Positions 6,685 to 15,177 are shown, counted from the first letter of the stretch. The stretch: DNA of 15,490 nt from QHXW01 sp041486185 (GCA_041486185.1 JBGPKX010000111.1:1-15490); one strand, 5' to 3'. Notes: generated from the sequence alone by a model not told the origin. Translations and numbers: made by a program.

Positions 6685-8565
6685 ATGAAGACACAGCGCG
6701 TCACGATGGCGCAAGCTCTGGTGGGTTTTCTCAAGAACCAGTATGTGGAACGCGATGGGCGGGAGAACCGGTTTTTTGCGGGCGTCTGGGGCATCTTCGG
6801 TCACGGCAACATCGCCGGGATGGGCCAGGCTCTGCAGCAGAATCCGGATTTCCGCTACTACCTTTGCCGTAACGAACAGGCCGCGGTTCACATCGCCGCG
6901 GCATTTGCCAAGGCCCAAAACCGTCTAAGCACATTCGCCTGCACGTCTTCGATCGGGCCCGGCGCCACTAATATGATTACCGGCGCCGCGACCGCCACCA
7001 TCAATCGGATCCCGGTGCTATTGCTTCCTGGTGATATCTTCGCGCGGCGGAACGTCGCTCCGGTGCTGCAGCAACTGGAGTCCGAGCACAGCCAGGATGT
7101 TTCGGTAAACGACGCGTTCAAGCCCGTATCGCGCTACTGGGATCGCATCAACCGGCCGGATCAACTTCCCTGCTCCGTGGTCGAAGCCATGCGCGTGCTG
7201 ACTTCGCCGGCGCAAACCGGCGCGGTCACGCTGGCGCTGCCGCAAGACGTGCAGTCCGAAGCTTGGGACTACCCGGCGGAAATGTTCGAGAAGCGCGTGT
7301 GGCACATCGCACGACCGGAACCGGAACGTTCCATGGTCTCGCGCGCGGCGGAGATGATCCGCGCAGCGAAGCGGCCCCTCATCGTGGCGGGCGGCGGCGT
7401 GATCTACAGCGAGGCTACCGAGGCGCTGTCGCAACTGGCGGCGCGCACTGGGATTCCGGTTGGTGAGACGCAGGCCGGCAAAGGATCGCTGCCCTTCGAT
7501 CATGCGCAGAACCTGGGCGCCATCGGAGTCACCGGCACGCCCGGCGCGAATATCGCGGCGCGCGAGGCCGATCTCGTGATCGCCATCGGAACGCGCCTCG
7601 GCGACTTTACTACGGCCTCCAAGACCGCTTTCCAGAATCCGAACGTGCGCTTCATCAACATCAATGTGAATGAAACCGACGCGCTGAAGCACGGCGGGGT
7701 GCCGCTCATTGCCGACGCGCGCGCTGCCGTGGGGCAACTGGAGACCGCTCTCTCCACCTATCGCGTGAATGAGGAATACGCATCCTCAATCACCCAGTGG
7801 AAGCACCGTTGGGAGCAAGAGACCGATCGTCTGTTCGGTTTGCGCCATGGCCCGCCGGTCAGTCAAGGCGAAATCATCGGCGCGGTGAATCGCTTCTCGC
7901 GGCCGGAAGACGTTGTGGTGTGCGCGGCGGGAAGCTTGCCGGGCGACCTGCACAAGCTCTGGCGGACAAAGCAGCCGAAAGGCTATCACATGGAGTACGG
8001 CTACTCGTGCATGGGCTATGAGATCGCCGGCGGGCTCGGGGTGAAGATGGCTGACCCTTCGCGCGAGGTCTACGTGATGGTGGGCGACGGATCGTTCCTG
8101 ATGATGTCGTCCGAGATCACGACGTCGATTCAGGAAGGCTACAAGCTCAGCATCATCCTGCTCGACAACCACGGCTTCTCGAGTATCGGCGGGCTCTCCC
8201 GCGCCATCGGCTCGCACGGGTTCGGAACAGATTATCGTTTCCGCCGCGGCGAGACGGGCCAGCTCGACGGCCAGTATGTTCCCGTCGACTTCGTCGCTAT
8301 GTGCACGGGGCTGGGGGCTTGCGCCGTGCGCGCCACAACGCACGATGAGTTCGAGCGCGCTCTGCAAAATATGCAGCGTCACGACCGTACCAGCGTGATT
8401 GTCATCGAAGTCGACAAAGAGATGCGCGTGCCCGGTTATGAATCCTGGTGGGATGTGCCGATCGCCGAGGTATCCGCCATTGAGAGCATCCGGCAGGCGC
8501 GCGCGCAGTATGAGCAGGCAGTGAAGAGGGAACGGCGCCACGAAATCGCCGCGCCTGCGAGGTGA
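6685..8565 (+). CDS. iolD: 3D-(3,5/4)-trihydroxycyclohexane-1,2-dione hydrolase
   Basis: IolD is a thiamine-diphosphate enzyme that opens the ring of the diketone made by IolE, giving 5-deoxy-glucuronate. The 626 residues fit the family. The N-terminal pyrimidine-binding domain has CRNEQAAVHIAAAFAKAQNR (61-80) with the cofactor-activating Glu64, then a TSSIGPGATNMITGA block. The C-terminal domain has the diphosphate/magnesium motif from GDG (467-469) to DN (494-495). The fold is shared with acetolactate synthase, but the long N-terminus (VERDGRENRFFAGVWGIFGH, 21-40) and the segment GHGNIAGMGQAL are typical of IolD. The gene begins 13 bases after the aldolase candidate, and its stop lies inside the ribosome binding site of iolA. 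Confidence 0.97.
   Translation: MKTQRVTMAQALVGFLKNQYVERDGRENRFFAGVWGIFGHGNIAGMGQALQQNPDFRYYLCRNEQAAVHIAAAFAKAQNRLSTFACTSSIGPGATNMITGAATATINRIPVLLLPGDIFARRNVAPVLQQLESEHSQDVSVNDAFKPVSRYWDRINRPDQLPCSVVEAMRVLTSPAQTGAVTLALPQDVQSEAWDYPAEMFEKRVWHIARPEPERSMVSRAAEMIRAAKRPLIVAGGGVIYSEATEALSQLAARTGIPVGETQAGKGSLPFDHAQNLGAIGVTGTPGANIAAREADLVIAIGTRLGDFTTASKTAFQNPNVRFININVNETDALKHGGVPLIADARAAVGQLETALSTYRVNEEYASSITQWKHRWEQETDRLFGLRHGPPVSQGEIIGAVNRFSRPEDVVVCAAGSLPGDLHKLWRTKQPKGYHMEYGYSCMGYEIAGGLGVKMADPSREVYVMVGDGSFLMMSSEITTSIQEGYKLSIILLDNHGFSSIGGLSRAIGSHGFGTDYRFRRGETGQLDGQYVPVDFVAMCTGLGACAVRATTHDEFERALQNMQRHDRTSVIVIEVDKEMRVPGYESWWDVPIAEVSAIESIRQARAQYEQAVKRERRHEIAAPAR
8559..8565 (+). promoter_or_regulatory. 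Ribosome binding site of iolA overlapping the iolD stop
   Basis: GAGGTGA matches the anti-Shine-Dalgarno sequence well and lies five bases before ATG 8571. The TGA of iolD (8563-8565) is part of it, so iolA translation is probably coupled to iolD termination. It favours ATG 8571 over the in-frame GTG at 8562. Confidence 0.7.
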
Positions 8566-8570
8566 CCCGG

Positions 8571-10049
8571 ATGATTGCCATCGACGAAGTGCGAGATTAC
8601 GTGGGCGGCGAATGGCGCCGCTCTTCCTCTCCGAGCGGTACGGACATACTGAATCCCGCTACCGGCGAGGTCATCGGACACACGCCCGCAGGGGCCGCCG
8701 AAGATGTCGCCGCCGCTGTCGACGCCGCGTCGGCTGCATTCGCGGACTGGCGTGCCGTTCCGCCCGCGGACCGGATCCAATATCTGTTCCGCCTCAAGCA
8801 GCTTCTGGACGAGAATTTCGAAGATATCGCGCGCACCATCACCATCGAGAACGGGAAGACGCTGGCCGAGGCCCGCGGCGAACTGCGGCGCGGCATCGAG
8901 AACGTCGAAGTGGCGTGCGGCATTCCAATCTTGATGCAGGGCTACAACCTCGAAGATGTCGCCCGCGGCATCGATGAATCCATGTTCCGCCAGCCGCTCG
9001 GTGTTGTCGCCGCCATCACGCCGTTCAACTTTCCGGCGATGATCCCGCTCTGGTTCCTGCCATACGCCATCGCCTGCGGCAATACTTTCATACTGAAGCC
9101 ATCGGAGCGAGTACCGTTCAGTATGGTGCGGGTCTTCGAACTGATTCACCAGGCCGGCGTACCCAAAGGAGTTCTAAACCTGGTCAATGGCGGCAAGGCG
9201 GCCGTAGATGCACTGCTCGATCATCCCGCTGTGCAGGCCATCAGCTTTGTCGGTTCCTCGCCGGTAGCACGCTATTTATACGGCCGCGCCGCTGCCAATG
9301 GGAAGCGCGTGCAATGCCAGGGCGGCGCCAAAAACCATGTGGTGATACTGCCGGATGCCGATCGTGAAACCACCACGCAGATTGTCTCCGATAGCGCGTA
9401 CGGATGCGCCGGGCAGCGGTGCCTGGCCGTCTCCGTCGCCGTCACGGTGGGCGATGCGCACGAGTGGTTCCGTAAATCGATAACGGATCTCGCGGCTTCG
9501 CTCAAAGTAGGAAGCGGTCTTGGAGACGGCGTGCAAATGGGTCCGGTCATCAATCCGGCAAGCAAGCAGCGCATTGAGGGCCTGATCGCCAAGGGAGCGG
9601 CTGAGGGCGCCAAACCCACGCTCGATGGGCGCGGCGCGAGGATCGCCGGATACGAGCACGGCAACTTCGTTGGTCCCACGGTTCTCGACGGCGTCCCCGC
9701 GGCGAGCGAACTGACGGAGACGGAGATCTTCGGACCCGTACTCAGCGTGATTCGCGCCTCCAACGTCGATGAGGCCATCGAGATCATCACGCGCAGTCCG
9801 TATGGCAACGCGTCGTCGATCTTTACCACCAGCGGCGCCGCCGCGCGAAAGTTCCGCAATCAGATTTCCACCGGCAACGTGGGCGTGAATATCGGGGTGG
9901 CTGCCCCCATGGCGTACTTCCCCTTCAGCGGATGGAAGGGCAGCTTCTTCGGCGTGCTTCACGCACAGGGGCGCGACGCCGTCGAATTCTACACCGACAA
10001 GAAAGTCGTCATCGAACGCTGGCCCAAAGAGTGGTCGCGGAAATTCTAG
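8571..10049 (+). CDS. iolA: CoA-acylating (methyl)malonate-semialdehyde dehydrogenase
   Basis: IolA/MmsA turns malonate semialdehyde, NAD+ and CoA into acetyl-CoA, CO2 and NADH, the last step of inositol breakdown. The 492 residues fit this aldehyde dehydrogenase subfamily. TPFNFPAMIPLWFLPYAI (150-167) is an MmsA hallmark. The catalytic Cys is Cys284 in GCAGQRCLAVS, and Arg283 just before it matches the carboxylate-binding Arg of this family. The general-base Glu of ordinary aldehyde dehydrogenases is absent: the aligned stretch CQGGAKNH (249-256) has Gln250 where MmsA proteins usually have Asn. Loss of the Glu is expected for a CoA-dependent enzyme; Gln in place of Asn is a small oddity. The same protein could also serve valine breakdown (mmsA), but the operon context argues for iolA. 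Confidence 0.95.
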   Translation: MIAIDEVRDYVGGEWRRSSSPSGTDILNPATGEVIGHTPAGAAEDVAAAVDAASAAFADWRAVPPADRIQYLFRLKQLLDENFEDIARTITIENGKTLAEARGELRRGIENVEVACGIPILMQGYNLEDVARGIDESMFRQPLGVVAAITPFNFPAMIPLWFLPYAIACGNTFILKPSERVPFSMVRVFELIHQAGVPKGVLNLVNGGKAAVDALLDHPAVQAISFVGSSPVARYLYGRAAANGKRVQCQGGAKNHVVILPDADRETTTQIVSDSAYGCAGQRCLAVSVAVTVGDAHEWFRKSITDLAASLKVGSGLGDGVQMGPVINPASKQRIEGLIAKGAAEGAKPTLDGRGARIAGYEHGNFVGPTVLDGVPAASELTETEIFGPVLSVIRASNVDEAIEIITRSPYGNASSIFTTSGAAARKFRNQISTGNVGVNIGVAAPMAYFPFSGWKGSFFGVLHAQGRDAVEFYTDKKVVIERWPKEWSRKF

Positions 10050-10058
10050 GAGCACGAA

Positions 10059-11081
10059 ATGCCGCAAACCATGGAAGCTCTCGTGTTTCGTGCGCCCGGC
10101 GAGTGGGGTCTCGAGGCGTTCCCGATACCGAAGATTCAAAAAGACGATGACGTGCTCCTGAAGGTAAATGCCGCGAGCATCTGCGGAACCGATCTTCACA
10201 TCCTGTCCGTACCACCAGGGCATCCCGCCACTCCGGGCAGCATTCTGGGCCACGAATATACCGCCACCGTCGTCGACGCCGGAACTGCAGTGCATCACCT
10301 GAAACCCGGGGATCGGGTGGTCATCGATCCCAACGTCACCTGCGGCCTTTGCGAATATTGCCGCCTTGGCATGTCCAATATGTGCGTGAACATGACCACG
10401 CTCGGGATCTTCATCCACGGCGGCCTCGCCGAGTACAATGTCGCTCCTGCTCTCGCGCTACACAAAATCAGCGCTGACGTTCCGCCGCACCATGCCACTC
10501 TTGCCGAGCCGCTCTCCTGCGTATTCAATGCGCTGGAGAAGGCGCCGCTAACGCCCGGCGAAAGCGTCGCCATCTACGGTGGGGGGCCGATCGGTTTGTT
10601 TTTCCTCATGCTGTACAAAGCCGCGGGTGCAGGCAAGACATTTATCGTCGAGCCAGTAGAGTTCCGTCGCAAGGTAGCTGAAGATGTCGGGGTGAGTGCG
10701 GCCATCGATCCGCGGTCCGAAGACGCGGCTGCTGCCATCAAGAGCGCCACCGGAATCGGCGCGGACATCGCGGTAGACGCCACCGGCGCATCGCTCACGG
10801 ATTGCATCGCCGCTGTCCGGCGTGGCGGGCGTGTTGTGCTGTTCGGGATGAACCAGCACGCCACGGGTGTGGTGAAGCAGAACGAGATTACGCGGTACGA
10901 AATCAGCATCATCGGCAGTTACATCCAGCGAACGGCCTTCCCGAAAGTGGTGCGCATGCTCGAATCCAACCTCTTGCCGCTCGAAAAGCTCATCACGCAC
11001 CGTCTCAAACTGGCGCAGGTGGGCGACGGGTTGAATGCGATGCGCGCGGGCAAGACGGTGAAAGTCGTCGTCACGCCGTAG
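10059..11081 (+). CDS. Zinc-dependent medium-chain alcohol/polyol dehydrogenase, candidate inositol or inosose dehydrogenase
   Basis: Medium-chain dehydrogenase of 340 residues in the sorbitol/threonine dehydrogenase group. Catalytic zinc ligands are likely Cys42 (CGTD), His65 and Glu66 (GHE), with Glu150 in AEPLSC. The structural zinc site is complete with Cys95, Cys98, Cys101 and Cys109. The Rossmann motif GGGPIG is at 174-179. Glu198 at the end of the second strand (FIVEP) predicts NAD+ over NADP+. The gene begins nine bases after iolA, with AGGAG (10048-10052) overlapping the iolA stop, so it belongs to the operon. No IolG is encoded in the operon, which makes oxidation of inositol, or interconversion of inososes, the likely role. 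A zinc dehydrogenase also takes part in the variant inositol pathway reported for Thermotoga maritima. The exact substrate is inferred. Confidence 0.9.
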   Translation: MPQTMEALVFRAPGEWGLEAFPIPKIQKDDDVLLKVNAASICGTDLHILSVPPGHPATPGSILGHEYTATVVDAGTAVHHLKPGDRVVIDPNVTCGLCEYCRLGMSNMCVNMTTLGIFIHGGLAEYNVAPALALHKISADVPPHHATLAEPLSCVFNALEKAPLTPGESVAIYGGGPIGLFFLMLYKAAGAGKTFIVEPVEFRRKVAEDVGVSAAIDPRSEDAAAAIKSATGIGADIAVDATGASLTDCIAAVRRGGRVVLFGMNQHATGVVKQNEITRYEISIIGSYIQRTAFPKVVRMLESNLLPLEKLITHRLKLAQVGDGLNAMRAGKTVKVVVTP

Positions 11082-11089
11082 CCATCACG

Positions 11090-11104
11090 CGCTTGCCGCA
11101 AGCG
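11090..11104 (+). other. Perfect six-base hairpin between the dehydrogenase and iolE
   Basis: CGCTTG (11090-11095) and CAAGCG (11099-11104) pair around the loop CCG. It is followed by AAAATC, not by a T-run, so it is not an intrinsic terminator on the plus strand. In a 61-base gap, the longest inside the inositol operon, it could act as an mRNA-processing or stability element. That role is inference. Confidence 0.4.
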
Positions 11105-11142
11105 AAAATCCGCGGCCATCGCTGAAATAAAAAAGGAGTTGC

Positions 11143-12042
11143 ATGTCGATCCGAGTTGCAACCGCCCCGGTAAGCTGGGGCGTTATGGAAGTCGAGGGTT
11201 GGAGCGGGCAGAAGAGCTATGGCGAAGTCCTCGACGAGATGGTACAGGCTGGCTACAGGGGCACTGAGCTCGGGCCTTACGGTTTCTTGCCGGTCGACCC
11301 GGCAGAGCTGAAGCGCGAACTGGCGAAGAGAGGTCTGTCCCTGCTCGGCGCTTTCGTTCCGTTGCCACTGGCGCACGCGGAGCAGCACGAAGCCGCCGTG
11401 CAATCGGCCATGGAGGTGGCACGCCTGCTCGCGCAGGCCGGCGCTCCGTACCTGGTGCTTGCGGATGCAATGGATCCGGCACGCATGGCCGTCGCCGGCA
11501 GCGTCGATGAGGAACGCGATGGAATGCGCGCGGAGGCGTGGGATGGCGCTGCCCGTTTGCTCACCCGCATCGCGCGCGCGGCAAGCGCACTCGGACTATC
11601 TCCCGTTTTCCATCACCACTGTGGAACCTTCATCGAAACACCAGGTGAAACCGATCGCCTGCTTGCCATGACGGACCCTCAGTTGCTAGGCCTGTGTCTG
11701 GACACGGGACACTATTTCTATGGCGGAGGCGACCCGGTAAAGTGCGCCGAGGTTTACGGGACTCGAATCAGGCATCTTCATTTGAAGGATGTGCGGCCAT
11801 CAGTGCTGGAAGCCGTGAGGCGACAAAAAGTCGCCTACCTCGATGCCATCCGCATGGGAGTGTTCTGTGAACTCGGTGAAGGTGGAGTGAACCTCACCGG
11901 TGTCATCCACCAACTCGGCGCGGCGGGGTTCGATGGATGGGCGGTCTTCGAACAAGACGTCGATACCTCGCAACCCGGCTGCAATCCGGTGGAGAGTGCC
12001 ACGCGCAGCCGGGCCTACCTGCAGAAAACCGTCGGACTGTAA
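11143..12042 (+). CDS. iolE: Inosose dehydratase (divergent IolE-type TIM barrel)
   Basis: IolE removes water from scyllo-inosose to give the diketone substrate of IolD. The 299 residues match the family length. The opening ATAPVSWGVMEVEG (6-19) is the IolE signature, usually GTAPVSWGND. YRGTELGPYGF follows at 38-48. The metal and active-site segments are HHHCGTFIETPGETDRLL (157-174), LCLDTGHYFYGGGDP (184-198) with Asp187 and His190, HLHLKDVRP (211-219) and the terminal AVFEQDVD (267-274) with Glu270. The sequence is diverged from textbook IolE in several of these segments, so a related inosose or ketose isomerase cannot be excluded. The operon strongly favours IolE. AAGGAG (11133-11138) precedes ATG 11143. 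It lies 61 bases after the dehydrogenase gene. Confidence 0.88.
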   Translation: MSIRVATAPVSWGVMEVEGWSGQKSYGEVLDEMVQAGYRGTELGPYGFLPVDPAELKRELAKRGLSLLGAFVPLPLAHAEQHEAAVQSAMEVARLLAQAGAPYLVLADAMDPARMAVAGSVDEERDGMRAEAWDGAARLLTRIARAASALGLSPVFHHHCGTFIETPGETDRLLAMTDPQLLGLCLDTGHYFYGGGDPVKCAEVYGTRIRHLHLKDVRPSVLEAVRRQKVAYLDAIRMGVFCELGEGGVNLTGVIHQLGAAGFDGWAVFEQDVDTSQPGCNPVESATRSRAYLQKTVGL

Positions 12043-12094
12043 CCGGTCGCAGGACTGGCATCCGTCGGGTGCGTTGCATCATCCTAAAGAAACG

Positions 12095-14068
12095 ATGGTT
12101 TCCGACAATATGGAAGACTTCTCTCGAAAGCGCATCCGCTGGAGCGCCGCGATAAGAATACCAACATCTCTGTGTAGACCGGGGCTGAGCGTCTGCCTTG
12201 CTTTTCTGCTGGCCTCGACTCCGGTGCGGGCCATACCGGACGCCCAGGCGCCGGGGACGAACGACAACCCCCCGCACACGGGTCTGCCTCGCGGCTCCGT
12301 GCGCACCCGGCCAATGAGTTTCGAGAACTCGCCCCGGCTGCACGAACTGATCCGCTCGGGAAACCTTTACCTCTCGCTTGCGGACGCACTCGCTCTGACC
12401 ATCGAGAACAATCTCGATATCGAGCTGCAAAGGTTCAGCCTTCCCGTGGCCGACACTGACGTGCTTCGCGCGCGGGGTGGTGGCACGCTGCGCGGCGTGC
12501 CGTTTATTCTGGCCGAGGCGCCGGCGGGTGTCGGCGGGCCGCAAAGTCCCCTGGTAACCAATCCGGCCAGCGCGTCGAGCGTGACACCCGGAACCGCGGT
12601 GGCAACCAACCCGCTGGAGCTCGGCGTTCTGGGCGAAGTGCAAACGAATCTCTCCGTGCAAGGGACGATTCCGCAATCGAATGGAACACCCGTGGCGATT
12701 TTCGATCCGGCGGTAATCGGGCAACTCAACTGGGCGCATCAGACTACGCCGCAAACCAACTCCGTGGTGACCGGCACCAGTTCGCTCATTTCAAACATTG
12801 GGACCGCGAATGTCGCCGTTCAGGAAGGCTTCAGCAGCGGTGCGCAGGTGAGCCTGGCATTCAATAACAATCACGAATCGCTGAATTCGCTGCGCAACAC
12901 TTACAATCCGTTCAGCGGATCAAGCGTAGGCCTGACCGTCACACAGCCCCTGCTGCGAGGATTCGGATCGAGCCTGAACCGCCGCTTCATTCAAATTGCG
13001 AAGAACGACCAGAAAATTACCGCCCTGCTTTTCCAGCAGCAGCTCATCGCTACCGTCTACGGCGTGATCCGGCTCTATACCGATCTGGTGGCGCTAAATG
13101 AAGATCTCAAAGTCAAAGAAGAGGCCGTGGCGCTGGCCGAGAAACTCTACTCTGATACCAAATCACAGGTTGAGGAAGGAACACTCGCGCCGGTGGAGAT
13201 GACTCGCGCCAATGCTTCAGTTTTCTCGAGCCGCCAGGAACTGATCAACGCGCGCGGGCTCCTCGAGGAGCAGGAAGCGATCCTGAAGACCGTCCTGACC
13301 AAGACCGGAAACCTGGACCCGGAGGTGCAAGCAGCGCGAATTATTCCCACCGACTCGCTCGCCATTCCAGAGAAGGAGCAGATACAACCTATCCAGGACC
13401 TTCTCTCCGCCGCCATGGCGAATCGCCCGGACCTCAGTCAAGGCCGCCTGCAGATCGGCAACTCCGAGATCGGCCTCAAGGGCGCCCGCAACGCCGTGCG
13501 GCCGCAGATGGACTTGGTCGGCGTAGCCCAAAATAACGGTTTAGCGGGAGCCGCAAACCCGCTCGCGTCCAGCACCGATACCACGCTTGTTGGCGGCTAT
13601 GGCAGTGTGTTGGATCAAATCATTACGCGCAAGTTCCCCACCTATGCGATCGGCGTGCAGCTTACGCTGCCCATTCGCAACCGCATCGCCGAAGCCGATC
13701 TGGCGCGAGACGAGATCCAGCTCCGGCAATCGGAGATCCGCCTGCGGCAGTTGCAGAACCAGGCGCGGCTTGAAGTGGAAGACGCGCTGATCGCCATGCG
13801 CCGCGCTCGCGCATCGCACGAGGCCGCGGTACAGGCGAGAATTCTGCAAGAGGAATCGCTCGCCGCCGAGCAGGCGAGATTTGAAGTGGGCGCCTCCACC
13901 AGCTTTTTCGTCATCCAGTACGAAAGCCTGCTGGCACAGGCGAAATCCACCGAAGTGGCTGCCAAAAGCGCTTACGCGAAGGCTCGCGCGGCCCTTCAGC
14001 GCGCCACCGGAACGATCCTGAGCGACAACCAGATCTCGATCAGTTCGGCGTTGCAGAACCATCACTGA
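12095..14068 (+). CDS. TolC-family outer-membrane efflux protein (acidobacterial type)
   Basis: Predicted outer-membrane channel of 657 residues, longer than typical TolC (about 430-500). An N-terminal signal peptide with a basic n-region and the hydrophobic core LSVCLAFLLA (31-40) ends near STPVRA, with cleavage expected around residue 46. A long insert rich in Gly, Pro, Ala and Thr follows, then the efflux-protein repeats: GLTVTQPLLRGFGSSLNRRF in the first half and a helical coiled-coil-like stretch (KVKEEAVALAEKLYSDTKSQ and onward). A second copy is seen as VQLTLPIRNRIAEADLARDE and the helices after it. The insert with LVTNPASASSVTPGT and FDPAVIGQLNWAHQTTPQTN resembles TolC proteins I know from Acidobacteria. 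No periplasmic adaptor or inner-membrane pump is nearby. I chose ATG 12095 because it places the signal peptide at the N-terminus; the frame is open upstream to 11900 but overlaps iolE. The ribosome binding site is weak. It starts 52 bases after iolE. Confidence 0.92.
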   Translation: MVSDNMEDFSRKRIRWSAAIRIPTSLCRPGLSVCLAFLLASTPVRAIPDAQAPGTNDNPPHTGLPRGSVRTRPMSFENSPRLHELIRSGNLYLSLADALALTIENNLDIELQRFSLPVADTDVLRARGGGTLRGVPFILAEAPAGVGGPQSPLVTNPASASSVTPGTAVATNPLELGVLGEVQTNLSVQGTIPQSNGTPVAIFDPAVIGQLNWAHQTTPQTNSVVTGTSSLISNIGTANVAVQEGFSSGAQVSLAFNNNHESLNSLRNTYNPFSGSSVGLTVTQPLLRGFGSSLNRRFIQIAKNDQKITALLFQQQLIATVYGVIRLYTDLVALNEDLKVKEEAVALAEKLYSDTKSQVEEGTLAPVEMTRANASVFSSRQELINARGLLEEQEAILKTVLTKTGNLDPEVQAARIIPTDSLAIPEKEQIQPIQDLLSAAMANRPDLSQGRLQIGNSEIGLKGARNAVRPQMDLVGVAQNNGLAGAANPLASSTDTTLVGGYGSVLDQIITRKFPTYAIGVQLTLPIRNRIAEADLARDEIQLRQSEIRLRQLQNQARLEVEDALIAMRRARASHEAAVQARILQEESLAAEQARFEVGASTSFFVIQYESLLAQAKSTEVAAKSAYAKARAALQRATGTILSDNQISISSALQNHH

Positions 14069-14091
14069 TCGTGCAATATAGCCGAGATCCG

Positions 14092-15135
14092 TCAACGGCT
14101 CGCAAGGTCGGACGGCTTCATTCCCCGCGCGAAGCCGCCAAATTTGAACGGCAGCGGTTTGTATTCGCCGACCAAGTCAACGTTGGCGCTTGCCGGAATC
14201 CTGTCTTCCATCCCGGCCGCCCAATAACACGCGTTCACCATGAGCCGCCGCAGCCCTTCGCTCTCCAGATCCTGCGCGGCCCCCATAGTAGTCGTGAAAA
14301 CGCGTGCCGTCTTGCCCCGAGCACCGGTGTAGCTCCTTAGCCACGCAACCGGCATCATGGGATGGTTTTGTTTGCCTGCGGCGGGCTGGTCCGTCGCCTG
14401 CATCCCGTCCAGCACCTGACCCAGAACCAACGGCTGGCTGTCGCCGGGCAGCGGCAGGCGAACTTCATAGACGTCGGTCGGAACCCAAATATCGCCGTCG
14501 CGAATGCCGCGAAGGATCGCATGTCCCTCCTGCCCTTTGACCACAACGCCCCGCGTGCTCTGCTGGCCGTGATGACCGTGATGGTTGATCCAGGTCTCGC
14601 CCAGCACCTGCCGGCCGAAGCCGCCATCCCATTCCTTGCTGTTCCAACTGTACTTTTGATACGTCGCGCTGCTCTTCAGTTCGAATGCGTGCGTGGCTGT
14701 GCGCATAGCCACGATGGGACGTCCCGATTCCACATAATCGACGACGTGCTTCATCTGTTCGTCCGGCAGGTCGCGGAAGCGGGTGAAGATGACCATCAAG
14801 TCCGCGGTATCCAGCGCTTCGAGGCCCGGGATATTGTCTCGCCGTTCCGGATTGATCGTTCCGTCTTTCGGATCGATCGCAAAGAGCACCGTGCATCGGA
14901 ACCCGTGGCGAGTGGCCAGGATTTTGGCCAACTGCGGCAGCGCCTGCTCAGAGCGGTATTCTTCGTCACCGCTCACCAGCACGATGTGCTTCCCTTTGCC
15001 TGCGCCGCTTGCGCCCTCGAAGATAATGCCCGCGCTGGCAGCGTAAACCACGCCGCTCAACAAGACGGCCAGAGACAGCAGCCGTACGTGCCCGGCAAAA
15101 TGAGTTCGCGCTGGCGCCAGATCGATCACAAACAT
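14092..15135 (-). CDS. Exported ThuA-domain protein
   Basis: A 347-residue protein with a ThuA-like (trehalose utilisation, glutamine-amidotransferase-like) domain. The N-terminus has a basic segment and a hydrophobic core (LLSLAVLLSGVVYAASA, 19-35), so it is probably exported or membrane-anchored. Domain landmarks are VLVSGDEEYRSEQALP (52-67), MVIFTRFRDLP (114-124), AMRTATHAFEL (143-153) and GETWINHHGHHG (179-190). In rhizobia ThuA acts with a Gfo/Idh/MocA partner (ThuB) on keto-disaccharides, but most ThuA-domain proteins in Acidobacteria and Planctomycetes are uncharacterised. GAGGAG (15143-15148) lies seven bases before ATG 15135. The in-frame GTG at 15150 is rejected because it would start at that binding site. 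The gene is convergent with tolC (23 bases apart) and follows the redoxin gene by 42 bases. Confidence 0.85.
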   Translation of the reverse strand: MFVIDLAPARTHFAGHVRLLSLAVLLSGVVYAASAGIIFEGASGAGKGKHIVLVSGDEEYRSEQALPQLAKILATRHGFRCTVLFAIDPKDGTINPERRDNIPGLEALDTADLMVIFTRFRDLPDEQMKHVVDYVESGRPIVAMRTATHAFELKSSATYQKYSWNSKEWDGGFGRQVLGETWINHHGHHGQQSTRGVVVKGQEGHAILRGIRDGDIWVPTDVYEVRLPLPGDSQPLVLGQVLDGMQATDQPAAGKQNHPMMPVAWLRSYTGARGKTARVFTTTMGAAQDLESEGLRRLMVNACYWAAGMEDRIPASANVDLVGEYKPLPFKFGGFARGMKPSDLASR

Positions 15136-15177
15136 GATTGCGCTCCTCACAGCCGATCGGCCTGCGTTCTTTGTACA

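Noticed and set aside
11900..12094. N-terminal extension of the TolC protein
   Set aside because: It lies over the 3' end of iolE in another frame and would place the signal peptide more than 100 residues inside the protein.
14083..14102. Small hairpin between the convergent tolC and ThuA genes as a bidirectional terminator
   Set aside because: CGAG/CTCG and CCG/CGG can pair around TCAA, but the stem is short and bulged, has no T-tract on either side, and lies across the ThuA stop codon. Not convincing.
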